Assembly (NCBI RefSeq): GCF_019933235.1
Contig: NZ_CP082945.1
Coordinates: forward strand, 7,291,501 to 7,355,500
Direction of reading: 5' to 3'
DNA: 64,000 bases
From: Streptomyces angustmyceticus
GTDB taxonomy: Bacteria > Actinomycetota > Actinomycetes > Streptomycetales > Streptomycetaceae
The translations under genes were made by a program, and so were the position numbers. Under the pieces are notes generated by a model. It was given only the letters and a program-made list of their open reading frames with translations, was not told where the DNA came from and ran no database searches. This document shows, one piece after another, positions 27,180 to 36,173 of this stretch (its first letter is position 1; each line of letters starts with the position of its first letter).

Positions 27180-29657
27180 TCAGTCCGTCCCGTCGCCGGT
27201 CCCGTCCTCGGACGGCATGCTCTGCTCGGTCCAGATGACCTTGCCCGCCGGGGTGTAGCGGGTACCCCAGCGCCGGGTGAGCTGCGCGACGATGAACAGC
27301 CCGCGCCCGCTCTCGTCGGTGGTACGGGCGTGCCGCAGCCGCGGTGAGGTGCTGCTGCCGTCGGACACCTCGCAGATCAGGGCGTCCTGCCGGATCAGAC
27401 GCAGTGTGATCGGGCCGGCGGCGTGCCGGATCGCGTTGGTGACCAGTTCGCTGACGATCAGCTCCGTGGTGAACAGCAGCTCGTCCATGCCCCACTCGGA
27501 CAGCTGCCGGCCGGCGAGGGCGCGGGCGTTGCCGACCACGGCCGGGTCGGCGGGCAGGTCCCAGGAGGCGACGTGGCGGGCGTCCAGGACGTGGGTCCGG
27601 GCCAGCAGCAACGCGGCGTCGTCGGACGGCGGCCCGGTCAGCAGCGCCTCGACCGCCCGGCCGCCGATGTCCTTCAGGGCCGGTCCGGACACCGCGAGGG
27701 TGTCGCTCAGCCGGGACAGCCCCACGCCGATGTCCCGGTCGCGGGTCTCGATCAGGCCGTTGGTGTAGAGCGCGATCAGACTGCCCTCGGCCAGTTCCCG
27801 TTCGACGGACTCGAAGGGCAGCGTCCCGAGGCCCAGTGGCGGCCCGGCGGGCAGGTCGGCGCAGTCCACGGTCCCGTCCGGACCGACGATCAGCGGCGGC
27901 AGATGACCGGCGCGCGCCATGCTGCACCGCCTGCCGACCGGGTCGTAGACGGCGTACAGGCAGGTGGCGCCCATGAACGTCGAGGCCACGCCCGGGTCCT
28001 GGACGTCCGCCGCCGGATCGGCGCCCTGCGTCTTCACCAGGCCGATCACCAGGTCGTCCAGCCGGGCCAGCAGCTCATCGGGCGGCAGGTCCAGGTTGGC
28101 CAGCGTGCGCACGGCGGTCCGCAGCCGCCCCATGGTGGCCGCGGCGTTGATGCCGTGTCCGACGACATCGCCCACGACCAGCGCGACCCGCGCCCCGGAC
28201 AGCGGGATCACATCGAACCAGTCGCCGCCCACACCGCTCGGGGCGTCCGCGGGGAAGTACCACGACGCCACCTCCAGGGCCGAGCCGCCGGTGAGTGCGT
28301 GCGGCAGCAGGTTCTGCTGCATCACCCGGGCCGCGGCCCGCTCGCGGGTGAAGCGGCGCGCGTTGTCGACGCACACGGCGGCCCGGGCCACCAGCTCCTC
28401 GGCCAGCCGCACGTCGTCCGCCACGAAGGGCCCCAGCCGGCGGGACCGGAAGAACGTCGCCGCGCCCAGGGTGATGCCCCGGGCCTGCACCGGCGCCACC
28501 ATCACCGAGCGGAACCCGAACTCACGGATCACGGCGGCCCGGACCGGGTCCTCGGTCACCCAGGCACTGGTGGCGAGGTCCAGGACCGGCTCGACGAGGG
28601 ACTCGCCCTTGAGCAGGCAGCGGGCGATGGGCGAGGACGGGGACCGCTGGACGGCCTCGCCCACGGCCAGTCCGGCCTCCGGGCAGCCCTCGTGCACCGA
28701 CCGCTGGCCGGAGCGGCGCATGACGGGGGTGCTGTCGACCGGTCCGGGAACCGGCTCGTCGCCCCGCAGGACCGAGTCCAGCAGGTCGACGGCGACGAAA
28801 TCGGCGAGCGCCGGCACGGCGACATCGGCCAGCTCCTGCGCGGTCCGGGTGACGTCCAGCGTGCTGCCGATCCGGACGCTGGCGTCGTTCAGCAGGGCCA
28901 GGCGTTCCTGGGCCCGCCAGCGTTCGGTGACGTCGATGACCATGTACCACAGGCCGATGCGCCGGCCCCGCGGGTCCTCCAGGCCGAAGAAGGACGCCGA
29001 GTAGGCGCGCTCCTGGTGAGGATCGGCGTAGGTGGGGCTGCGGAACTCGTAGTCCATCACCGGCCGCCCGGTCTCCAGGACCCGCCGCATCCGCTCCTCG
29101 AACGCCTCGGCCTCCAGCCGCGGCAGCACCTCCGCCACCGGCTTGCCCAGCCGCCGGTCGAGGGGGATCAGGTGCTCCAGCACCTCGTTCACCCAGACGT
29201 AGCGCAGATCGGTGTCGAGGACCGCCATGCCGACCGGTGCCTGCGCCAGGAACGGTTCCAGCATCAGCTGGTTCACCCCGCCGCCCGGCATCCGCCACTC
29301 CTCCAGCGCCAGGACGGACCAGCGGTCCCGGCCGGTGCTGTCGAGAAGAGGCGTGACCTGCACCGCCAGCTGCAGATCCCGGCCGTCCCGGTGGCGCGCC
29401 GCCACCGAGCCGCCCCAGCCGTCCCCCGCACGGCACCACCGGGCGACGGCGGCCGCCCGCGCCTCGTCCCCGGGGAGGGCCAGCAGCTCCGCCGCGGGAC
29501 GGTGCAGGACCTCCTCGGCCGGGTATCCGAGCAGCATTTCCGCCGCCCGGGTCCATGCGACGACCCGCCCCTGTCCGTCCAGTTCGGCCGTGGCCGCCTT
29601 CGCCATGTCCCATGCGCGGCCCGACCCGCCCGGCACGGCATTCTCCGAGGTCATCAT
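27180..29657 (-). CDS. SpoIIE/PP2C phosphatase with two PAS domains, GAF and RsbW-like kinase domain
   Basis: An 825-residue protein. Two PAS domains come first (about 15-120 and 125-245; GRVVAWTRAAEMLLGYPAEE, DLRYVWVNEVLEHLIP). A GAF domain follows (about 255-430, VMVAPVQARGITLGAATFFR), then the SpoIIE phosphatase (about 455-670; GVGGDWFDVIPL, VGDVVGHGINAA, ALYTNGLIETRD) and a C-terminal HATPase_c_2 domain (SELVTNAIRHA, GRGLFIVAQLT). In the phosphatase the usual T-D-G-L motif is T-N-G-L, replacing a metal-binding Asp with Asn, which may weaken activity. It probably acts in partner switching with an anti-sigma-factor antagonist. Confidence 0.9.
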   Translation of the reverse strand: MMTSENAVPGGSGRAWDMAKAATAELDGQGRVVAWTRAAEMLLGYPAEEVLHRPAAELLALPGDEARAAAVARWCRAGDGWGGSVAARHRDGRDLQLAVQVTPLLDSTGRDRWSVLALEEWRMPGGGVNQLMLEPFLAQAPVGMAVLDTDLRYVWVNEVLEHLIPLDRRLGKPVAEVLPRLEAEAFEERMRRVLETGRPVMDYEFRSPTYADPHQERAYSASFFGLEDPRGRRIGLWYMVIDVTERWRAQERLALLNDASVRIGSTLDVTRTAQELADVAVPALADFVAVDLLDSVLRGDEPVPGPVDSTPVMRRSGQRSVHEGCPEAGLAVGEAVQRSPSSPIARCLLKGESLVEPVLDLATSAWVTEDPVRAAVIREFGFRSVMVAPVQARGITLGAATFFRSRRLGPFVADDVRLAEELVARAAVCVDNARRFTRERAAARVMQQNLLPHALTGGSALEVASWYFPADAPSGVGGDWFDVIPLSGARVALVVGDVVGHGINAAATMGRLRTAVRTLANLDLPPDELLARLDDLVIGLVKTQGADPAADVQDPGVASTFMGATCLYAVYDPVGRRCSMARAGHLPPLIVGPDGTVDCADLPAGPPLGLGTLPFESVERELAEGSLIALYTNGLIETRDRDIGVGLSRLSDTLAVSGPALKDIGGRAVEALLTGPPSDDAALLLARTHVLDARHVASWDLPADPAVVGNARALAGRQLSEWGMDELLFTTELIVSELVTNAIRHAAGPITLRLIRQDALICEVSDGSSTSPRLRHARTTDESGRGLFIVAQLTRRWGTRYTPAGKVIWTEQSMPSEDGTGDGTD

Positions 29658-29755
29658 CGCCAGTCCGTCAGCTCATTGGAGCAATATCGCCCAGTTTAGG
29701 AGAATTTTGGACCAACGGCGGTGCGCGCGGTCCGGGCCCCGGGCCCGGCCCTGCC

Positions 29756-31441
29756 TCAGAGGGAGGACGGCAGCCGCAGCTGGAGCATCGCCAGCAGCCG
29801 CTGGTCCGGGCGGCCGAGGTCGAGGCCGGTCAGTTCCTCGGCCCGGCGGATCCGGTAGCGCAGCGTATTGGGGTGCACATGCAGCTCGGCGGCCGCGGCC
29901 CGTACGTCGCCGAAGGCGTTCAGGTAGGCGAGGACCGACTCGGCCAGCTGCCCCTGGCTCCGGCTGTCGTGGGCGACCAGCGCGGTCAGCCGGGGGTCGC
30001 GCATCTCCGGGTGCCGGGACAGCAGCCGCAGCACCTCGCTGACCAGCACCTCCGCCTGGATGTCCGGCAGCGCGGCGACCGTGGTGGCGACTCCGGCGCT
30101 CACCATCGCATCGAGGATCCGGTCCGCTTCCCGCCGGGACTCGGGCACCTCTCCGAGCCCCGGCACGATGCAGCCGACGGAACCGCGCAGCGACATGCCC
30201 AGGTGCCGGCGGGCGGCCTCGGTGATCGCCTGCCCCCAGCCGCGCAGCGTGCCGAGGTCGATGCTGCGCGGCAGCTGCGGCAGCAGTACGTAGATCCGCG
30301 CGTCGACCTGGGTGACCAGGGCGCTGCGGTGCCGGGCGGCGGTGTGCACCGAGATCAGGTTGGTCACCTCGGCGCGGGTCAGCTCCGACGGGGTGGCCCC
30401 GGCGTTCCCGTACGAGAAGCCCAGGACGGCGGCCGGGCGGGCGGCATCCAGCGCCAGGTGGCCGGCGAGCGGCTGCGGGCCGGTGCTGCCCTCCAGCAGT
30501 CCGGCCGCGAGGGTGCGGGTCAGCGTCAGATCCGCGGACAGCTCCCGGCGGCGGCGTACCAGGTGGAGTGCCGCGACCCGGGCCGCGCCCAGCAGCGCCT
30601 GGTCCGCGTGCTCGGTCAGCGGCGCCGAGCCCTCCTGCACCCAGATCGTGCCCAGCTGCCGTTCCCCGGACCGGATGGCCACCGCCAGCCGCCGGCGGAT
30701 GCCCAGCTCGGGGTGGCTGTCGATACAGATCACCTCGTCGGAGGCGCGCAGCCGCTGGAACACGCCCCACTTCCGCAGCCGCGTCAGATACGCCTCCGGC
30801 CCCTGCCAGCCCAGGATGGACAGCCGCCGCAGATCGTCGACCTCGTCGGAGTCGGTGGAGCGGGAGTAGGCCAGCACGCGGTTGGCGGTGTCCTCGATGC
30901 TGACGATGCCGCCGGTCAGGACGGCGGTGGTCTGGGCGAGCGAGAACAGGTCGCCCTCCTCGGGGCCCTCGCCCGGGCGCCCGTGCGGCACGCTCTCCAG
31001 GGCCGCGCGGGCCAGCGCGTCCACCTGCTCCCAGCGCGCCTCGCTGCGGACGGACAGCAGCGCGATGCCCGCCTCGACGGCGGTCGCGCTGAGCGCCGCG
31101 GCCTGTGCCGGGGTGTCCAGCTTGACCGCCACGGCGGCGGCGCCGTCGCGCCCGCCGGCCCGCAGCGCGGGGAAGGCGGCGCGGCCGCGGGCGCCTATGG
31201 CGAGCACCAGCTCGCCGGGCTGGGTGATCGGCGGGTCCTCGGGGTCCAGCAGCGCGACGCTGCGTATCTCGACGTCCAGCCCGGCGGGCGCGGCCTGCAG
31301 CTCCACCAGGGGCTCGCCCAGCGACATCAGCAGCTGACGCAGGCTGATACCGGCCGGGGGTGGCGAGGCGGCCGCAGCGGGTTCCGGGGCCGGCGCCTCT
31401 GCCGGATCCGGCCGGCCCTGGCTCCTGGGGCTGCTGGCCAT
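29756..31441 (-). CDS. PucR/CdaR-type transcriptional regulator
   Basis: A 561-residue regulator. The N-terminal purine-catabolism-like PucR_1 segment is about 30-150 (ISLRQLLMSLGEPLVELQAAP, ITQPGELVLAIGARG). A GAF-like middle follows, then a GGDEF-like fold region without active motifs, and a C-terminal HTH_30 domain (AESVLAYLNAFGDVRAAAAELHVHPNTLRYRIRRAEELTG). Such proteins control amino acid, purine or dormancy genes. The ATG at 31441 was preferred; a longer frame to 31507 adds 22 residues with no similarity. It lies alone, 98 bases upstream of the phosphatase start. Confidence 0.88.
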   Translation of the reverse strand: MASSPRSQGRPDPAEAPAPEPAAAASPPPAGISLRQLLMSLGEPLVELQAAPAGLDVEIRSVALLDPEDPPITQPGELVLAIGARGRAAFPALRAGGRDGAAAVAVKLDTPAQAAALSATAVEAGIALLSVRSEARWEQVDALARAALESVPHGRPGEGPEEGDLFSLAQTTAVLTGGIVSIEDTANRVLAYSRSTDSDEVDDLRRLSILGWQGPEAYLTRLRKWGVFQRLRASDEVICIDSHPELGIRRRLAVAIRSGERQLGTIWVQEGSAPLTEHADQALLGAARVAALHLVRRRRELSADLTLTRTLAAGLLEGSTGPQPLAGHLALDAARPAAVLGFSYGNAGATPSELTRAEVTNLISVHTAARHRSALVTQVDARIYVLLPQLPRSIDLGTLRGWGQAITEAARRHLGMSLRGSVGCIVPGLGEVPESRREADRILDAMVSAGVATTVAALPDIQAEVLVSEVLRLLSRHPEMRDPRLTALVAHDSRSQGQLAESVLAYLNAFGDVRAAAAELHVHPNTLRYRIRRAEELTGLDLGRPDQRLLAMLQLRLPSSL

Positions 31442-31606
31442 CTCGCAGGCACTTCCGATCACGTCATGTCGGGCTTCGGTCGGCCCAGGAGCGGGCCACC
31501 GCCGCACGTATGAGCCACGCCAACAGTACTGATGCTATCCGCCGGGGCCGCCGGAGCCGGGGTGGAGCCGGGCCCTGCGTCCGGGCCCCCGCGCGTGAAA
31601 CCGCGA

Positions 31607-31638
31607 GCGCCGTGTCCACGGCGGCGTGGACACGGCGC
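31607..31638. terminator. Perfect 14-bp hairpin downstream of the acyltransferase gene
   Basis: GCGCCGTGTCCACG and its exact complement surround a GCGG loop. It stands 44 bases beyond the acyltransferase stop, between that gene and the start of the PucR-type regulator, so it most likely ends the leftward acyltransferase transcript. Confidence 0.75.
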
Positions 31639-31681
31639 TTGGGTCTTGGCGGCGCTCCGGCGGCGCGCGCCCGCCGCCTCG

Positions 31682-32836
31682 TCAGGTCGTACGGCCGGGC
31701 CGGGAGCCGGGCGGGGGCTCTTTTCTGAAGGCCCACCGCATCTTCGGCTCCATGGCGAAGCGCAGGGCGCGCTGGACCGGTGGGGTGCACAGCAGCGTCA
31801 CGACCGCCGCGGCGAGCACGGTGACGGCGACGGCGCCCCACGGGGTGCGGACCCAGTCGGCGTCGTACCAGTCGAACCAGCGGGACGCCTTGGCGAGGAA
31901 GCCGTGCAGCAGGTAGCCGTAGAGCGTGCCTGCGCCCAGTACGGTGCACCACGTCCGGCGGCCGGGCACCCAGGCCAGGAAGCAGGCCGTGAGGACCAAC
32001 GAGCAGCCGAACATGGCCAGTTGCATCATGATGCCGCACCACCACGGCACGCCCAGCTTCTGCGCGCTGTCGGTGTGGTAGAACCACGCGTCGTTCATCC
32101 GCGGCACGGCCCAGTACGCGAAGGCCAGCGCGGCCAGGAGGACGGGCACGGCGGCGATCCGCGCGGTCCAGCAGCGCACCAGGTTGAAGTGCTCCGCCCT
32201 CAGGCACATGCCGAGGACGAAGAACGGCAGGAACTGCAGGACCCGTTGCAGGTCCAGGTCGGTGCCGAGGCTCGGGGAGACGGAGGCCGCCAGGGCGATC
32301 GCCAGGGCCAGCGGCACCGGCCACCGCACGATCCGCCACAGCGGCGCGGTGAGCCGCCACATGAACAGCGCGGCCAGGAACCAGGTGAGGAACCACGGGT
32401 CCCACAGGTCGACCGAGAAGCTGGTGAGGTCGCCGGCCCAGTACCGGAAGACCGCATAGGCCGTCTGAAAAAGGAGGTAGGGGACGGCGACGCCGGTGAC
32501 CAGCCGCTGCAGCCGGTCCCGGCGCATGTCGAAACTGCGGGAGAAGTACCCGGATATGATGGTGAAGGCGGGCATGTGGAACGCGTAGACGAAGATGTAC
32601 AGCGCCGCCGCGCTCCGGCTGCCGGCGTAGAGCGGCTCCCAGGCGTGCCCCAGCGCCACCAGCACGATCGCCAGGTATTTGGCGTTGTCGAAGAAGGCGT
32701 CGCGGTGCTTTCGCGGGGGCGGTGACGCCCGCTCGGCCGGGGCGCCGGCGGGGGAGCGGGCGGCGACGGCGGGCCGCTCGGCGGGCGCGGGCCGGTCGGT
32801 GTCCGGCAGGGCGGAGGTGCGGGGGAGCGGGCTCAC
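31682..32836 (-). CDS. Membrane acyltransferase of the Acyltransferase_3 family
   Basis: A 384-residue protein with a Pro/Ala-rich cytoplasmic tail of about 40 residues and ten or so membrane helices. It opens with FFDNAKYLAIVLVALGHAWEPL, the family signature with the catalytic-site His (GHAW), and has FVYAFHMPAFTIISGYF in the next helices, as in OafB/fucose 4-O-acetylase-like proteins. It probably acetylates a cell-surface glycan, polysaccharide or lipid. The GTG start has GGAGG-like purines nearby only weakly. Confidence 0.86.
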   Translation of the reverse strand: MSPLPRTSALPDTDRPAPAERPAVAARSPAGAPAERASPPPRKHRDAFFDNAKYLAIVLVALGHAWEPLYAGSRSAAALYIFVYAFHMPAFTIISGYFSRSFDMRRDRLQRLVTGVAVPYLLFQTAYAVFRYWAGDLTSFSVDLWDPWFLTWFLAALFMWRLTAPLWRIVRWPVPLALAIALAASVSPSLGTDLDLQRVLQFLPFFVLGMCLRAEHFNLVRCWTARIAAVPVLLAALAFAYWAVPRMNDAWFYHTDSAQKLGVPWWCGIMMQLAMFGCSLVLTACFLAWVPGRRTWCTVLGAGTLYGYLLHGFLAKASRWFDWYDADWVRTPWGAVAVTVLAAAVVTLLCTPPVQRALRFAMEPKMRWAFRKEPPPGSRPGRTT

Positions 32837-33196
32837 GAGACGGCCTCCCAGTGGTCGGTCGGCCGTCGGGTCCTTCTCGCCGTGGTGGCGGGGGCGGTCA
32901 CTGCGACGATCGTGGTGAGCGGCATCCTGGCTCCTCGTGTGGCTGGTGCGGACGGGTGACGGACCCTACCGGTGCCGGGTGGTGCTCCTGGTGCGATCCG
33001 GCCGGGGCCGGTGGCCCACAATGCTGAGTGGACCGCCGCCCCCGCCCGGTGCGCCGGCGGACCGGAGGCAGGCCGGTGCCACGGCCGTGGCGCGGCTCCC
33101 CCTCCGGTCGTCTACAGTGCTGTAGACCATCTGCGGCACTCTAGACGCCGGGACGCGCGCGACGCATCCCGGCCCATCACGGGAGGGACTGACGCC
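32837..33196. other. Divergent intergenic region upstream of uppP
   Basis: About 360 bases without a supportable gene. It lies between the leftward acyltransferase and the rightward small frame and uppP, and holds the perfect palindrome at 33110-33127. The promoters of both directions should be here. Confidence 0.5.
33110..33127. promoter_or_regulatory. Perfect palindrome, candidate operator of a BlaI/CopY-type repressor
   Basis: GTCTACAG-TG-CTGTAGAC is an exact dyad with TACA and TGTA half sites. TACA...TGTA is the core recognised by BlaI/MecI/CopY-family repressors. The spacing here is four bases rather than the more common two. It lies 70 bases before the small frame at 33197, in the right place to control uppP, whose product confers bacitracin tolerance. 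No BlaI-type gene occurs in the window. Confidence 0.5.
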
Positions 33197-33523
33197 ATGG
33201 CCCGGTGCCCGGCCCCCGACCCTTCTGTACGTCGCCGGCCCCGCCCACCGTTCATCCGTCGCGCGTCCCGGTGGCCCACCGGGCCCTTCGCTTCGGTCCG
33301 GCGGCCCGTCCCCCAGTACAGTCGACTCCCCGACCTGTGTGCCGGGGCGTACGCGTGTGCCGGCGCGGCCGGAGCCGTCCCCGGAACCCGCCCCGGCCGG
33401 CCCGCGCGCCCCGCGGGCGCTCCCGCGCCCGTGCCGTACGCCCCGCCCCAGGACCCGACGCCCACCGCACCGCGGCGCACCCGTGCCGCACGTCCGCACC
33501 CCGCTGAGAAATGGAACCCATGA
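33197..33523 (+). CDS. Possible 108-residue Pro/Arg-rich protein coupled to uppP
   Basis: An open frame from an ATG with GGGAGGG nine bases upstream. It ends so that its TGA overlaps the uppP ATG (ATGA). The product, starting MARCPAPDPSVRRRPRPP, is Pro/Arg/Ala-rich without a domain. Third-position G/C is roughly 80 percent, lower than in neighbouring genes. It could be a translational leader that couples to uppP, or a chance frame in a long 5' leader. Confidence 0.35.
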   Translation: MARCPAPDPSVRRRPRPPFIRRASRWPTGPFASVRRPVPQYSRLPDLCAGAYACAGAAGAVPGTRPGRPARPAGAPAPVPYAPPQDPTPTAPRRTRAARPHPAEKWNP

Positions 33524-34353
33524 GCGCGATCAGCATCGGCCAAGCCGTCGTCCTCGGAGCCGTCGAGGGGGTGACGGAATTCCTCCCGGTCTCCTCCACC
33601 GGGCACCTCAAGATCGCCGAGGGGCTGATGGGAATCCCCGTCAACGACAAGACCGTCGTCGGCTTCTCGGCCGTCATCCAGGTCGGCGCGATCGCCGCGG
33701 CGCTCCTCTTCTTCTCCAAGGACATCGTGCGCATCGTGGGCGCGTGGTTCCGCGGGCTGCGCAACCGCGAGGAGCGCTACCACCACGACTACAAGTTCGC
33801 CTGGTGGGTGATCTACGCCACCATCCCGATCGTCGTCGTCGGCCTGGCCGCCAAGCCCCTCATCGAGGGCCCCCTCGCGTCCCTGTGGGTGGTCGCCGGG
33901 TCGCTGATCCTCGGCAGCGGGGTGATGTGGGTGGCGGACCAGATGGGCCGTCACAAGCGCGGGGAGGACGACACCTCCCTCAAGGACGCCATGTGGGTGG
34001 GCTGCTCGCAGATCCTCGCCCTGCTCTTCCCGGGCTTCTCCCGCTCCGGCGCGACGATGTCCACCGCCCTCATCCTCGACCTGGAGCGCGTCGCGGCCAC
34101 CCGCCTCTCCTTCTTCCTCGGCATCCCGGCCCTCACCGGAGCGGGCATCTACGAGCTGAAGGACGCCGTCGGCAGCGGCGCCGCCGTCGCCCCCCTGGCC
34201 ATCGGCACCGTCGTCTCCTTCGCCGTCGCCTACGCCTCGATCTCCTGGCTGCTGAAGTTCGTGGCCAAGCACTCCTTCAACTCCTTCGTGATCTACCGGA
34301 TCCTCGTCGGCGCGCTCCTCTTCGGCCTGCTGGGCATGGGCGTCCTCTCCTGA
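33520..34353 (+). CDS. uppP: Undecaprenyl-diphosphatase UppP (bacitracin resistance protein)
   Basis: A 277-residue membrane enzyme that recycles undecaprenyl pyrophosphate to the monophosphate carrier for cell-wall synthesis. Both family motifs are present: EGVTEFLPVSSTGHL near the N-terminus and PGFSRSGATMSTALI in the second half, with about eight helices. The start MSAISIGQAVVLGAVEG matches the usual Streptomyces N-terminus; an ATG nine bases earlier (MEPMSAI) is the alternative. The start overlaps the stop of a small upstream frame. Confidence 0.95.
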   Translation: MSAISIGQAVVLGAVEGVTEFLPVSSTGHLKIAEGLMGIPVNDKTVVGFSAVIQVGAIAAALLFFSKDIVRIVGAWFRGLRNREERYHHDYKFAWWVIYATIPIVVVGLAAKPLIEGPLASLWVVAGSLILGSGVMWVADQMGRHKRGEDDTSLKDAMWVGCSQILALLFPGFSRSGATMSTALILDLERVAATRLSFFLGIPALTGAGIYELKDAVGSGAAVAPLAIGTVVSFAVAYASISWLLKFVAKHSFNSFVIYRILVGALLFGLLGMGVLS

Positions 34354-34400
34354 CGACCGCCGCGGGTCCCGGCGGAGCGGTCGTCGGCCCGCCGGGACCC
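34354..34400 (+). terminator. Overlapping hairpins after uppP
   Basis: CGACCGC pairs with GCGGTCG (34354-34360 with 34377-34383), and the alternative pair is GGGTCCCGGCGG with CCGCCGGGACCC (34364-34375 with 34389-34400). The two are mutually exclusive, and the second is stronger. It directly follows the uppP stop. Confidence 0.6.
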
Positions 34401-34471
34401 GTGGTCCGCCCCGAGGACCGGCGCCACGCCGGGGCGGGCCCTGCGGCCGCCCGGGGCCGGTCCGGCGGATC

Positions 34472-35830
34472 ATGGCCGGGGCGCGCAGGAGGCGGGCCGC
34501 GGTGCCCTGGGAGGTGGCCTTGTCGCACGAGAACGGCCCGACGACGGACCGGGACGCCGACCCCGCGCGTCTGACCGCCCGGCTGCGCACGGTGGAGGAC
34601 GCCGCCGAATCCATCGGCACCACCCTGGACGAGCAGACCACCTGCGCCGAACTCTCCCGGTTCCTGTGCCGGCACCTGTGCGACGCCGCCGCGGTGGACC
34701 TGTGCGAGGAGGAGAGCGCCGGGACCCGCTCGCCCTCCCCAGTGGAGCTGCGGCGGGTGGCGACGGCGGGCCTGGTCAGGGTGCTCGAAGCGCGGCTCCC
34801 CGACGACGGGCCCGAGCGGCCCGGCGGCCGGTCGCTCGCCCTGCGGGCGCTGGCCGAGGAGCAGCCCGTCGCCGCGACCGCCACCCTGCCGGGCGGCCGC
34901 TCCGCCGGGGCGCTGTCGGTGCCGCTCCTCGCGCACGGCCGCCGCTACGGCGCACTGCTGGCCCTGCGCGCGGGCGGCAGCTTCACCGCCGACGAGACCG
35001 CCACCGTGCGCTTCCTGGCCCGCCTCACCGCCGTCCAGCTCGCCCACGCCCGCCGGTACACCGCGGTGCAGCGCACCGCCACGGACCTGCAGCGCGCGCT
35101 CCTCGCCGACCCGGGCGAACCGCACCCCAACCTGGAGCTCGCCACCCGCTATCTGCCCTCCGGCAGCAGCGCGCTGGTCGGCGGCGACTGGTTCGAGACG
35201 GTGCGCCTCCACTACGGCCGGACCCTGCTCGTCATGGGCGACGTCATGGGACACGGCCTCGACGCGGCCGTCGACATGCACACCTACCGCTCCCACCTGC
35301 GCTATGTCGCCTCCACCGATCTGCCGCCGCATCGCGTGCTCCGCCGGCTCGACGCCGCCGTCGCCGGGGACGAGTCCCGCCGCCCGGCGACCTGCCTGCT
35401 GGCCCAGATCGATCCGGCCCGCGGTATCGCCGCCTTCGCCAGCGCCGGCCATCTGCCTCCGGTGGTCTTCGGCGGCGAGGGCACGGCCGACCTCGTCCAG
35501 GTGCCCGTCGGCCCGCCCCTGGGTACCGGGGCCGGCGGCTACGAACTCGTCACCCGCCCCCTCACCTCCGCCGACACCCTGCTGATGTTCACCGACGGCC
35601 TCGTCGAGCGGCGCGGCGAGGACATCGACGCCTCGCTGGCCCGGCTGGCCCGGCTGCGGATGCCCGCCGGGGCGGGGGTGGCGGACGTCCTCGACGAGGT
35701 CCTGCTCCGGCTCGACGGCCCGCACGCCGAGGACGACGTCGCCGTCCTCGCCGCGCGCCCCCGCCGCCACCCGGAGGCGGAGCCCGCCGCGCCGGCGCCG
35801 GTCCGGGGCGGGCGCACGCCTCCCGGCTGA
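34472..35830 (+). CDS. SpoIIE/PP2C phosphatase with GAF domain
   Basis: A 452-residue protein. A GAF-like sensor (about 40-200, with FLCRHLCDAAAVDLCEEES) is followed by a SpoIIE phosphatase (about 215-430) with VGGDWFETV, MGDVMGHGLDAA, and FTDGLVERRGE metal sites. The C-terminus is a disordered Pro/Ala tail. There is no kinase domain. The ATG at 34472 has no good ribosome site. An in-frame TTG at 34520 with GGAGG five bases upstream may be the real start (MSHENGPTTDRD...), removing 16 residues. Confidence 0.88.
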   Translation: MAGARRRRAAVPWEVALSHENGPTTDRDADPARLTARLRTVEDAAESIGTTLDEQTTCAELSRFLCRHLCDAAAVDLCEEESAGTRSPSPVELRRVATAGLVRVLEARLPDDGPERPGGRSLALRALAEEQPVAATATLPGGRSAGALSVPLLAHGRRYGALLALRAGGSFTADETATVRFLARLTAVQLAHARRYTAVQRTATDLQRALLADPGEPHPNLELATRYLPSGSSALVGGDWFETVRLHYGRTLLVMGDVMGHGLDAAVDMHTYRSHLRYVASTDLPPHRVLRRLDAAVAGDESRRPATCLLAQIDPARGIAAFASAGHLPPVVFGGEGTADLVQVPVGPPLGTGAGGYELVTRPLTSADTLLMFTDGLVERRGEDIDASLARLARLRMPAGAGVADVLDEVLLRLDGPHAEDDVAVLAARPRRHPEAEPAAPAPVRGGRTPPG

Positions 35831-36173
35831 ACCGGAAAGCCGGCTGAACGCGCCCGGGGTGCGATCCGTACAAAGGGGTGTGCCGCGGGATTTTCCCCGA
35901 TTCCCGGCCCGGCCCGGCCTCCTGTGACCCGGGCCCCGCGGCCGCTCCGCCGGTGCTTCCCCTGGCACCGGGGAGCGGCCGCCTTCACCCCGGAGGCGCG
36001 CCCGCACCGGTCCGACGGCCCGCCACCGCCCCCGCCATGACGGCCCATCAGCCGCGGCGCGTCCCGGCCACGGGGCGTCTGTCCAGGTCAACGGCCCACT
36101 CGATACGATTCCTGCCGCCGGCGGACCAGCCGGCCGAGGCCGCTCCACGCCGACGTCACACGGGGGTTTCCAC
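35831..36173. other. Intergenic region upstream of the DUF5685 gene
   Basis: About 340 bases with no gene I can support. A weak -10-like TACGAT lies at 36104-36109 about 65 bases before the downstream ATG. A possible terminator for the phosphatase was not clearly seen. Confidence 0.45.
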
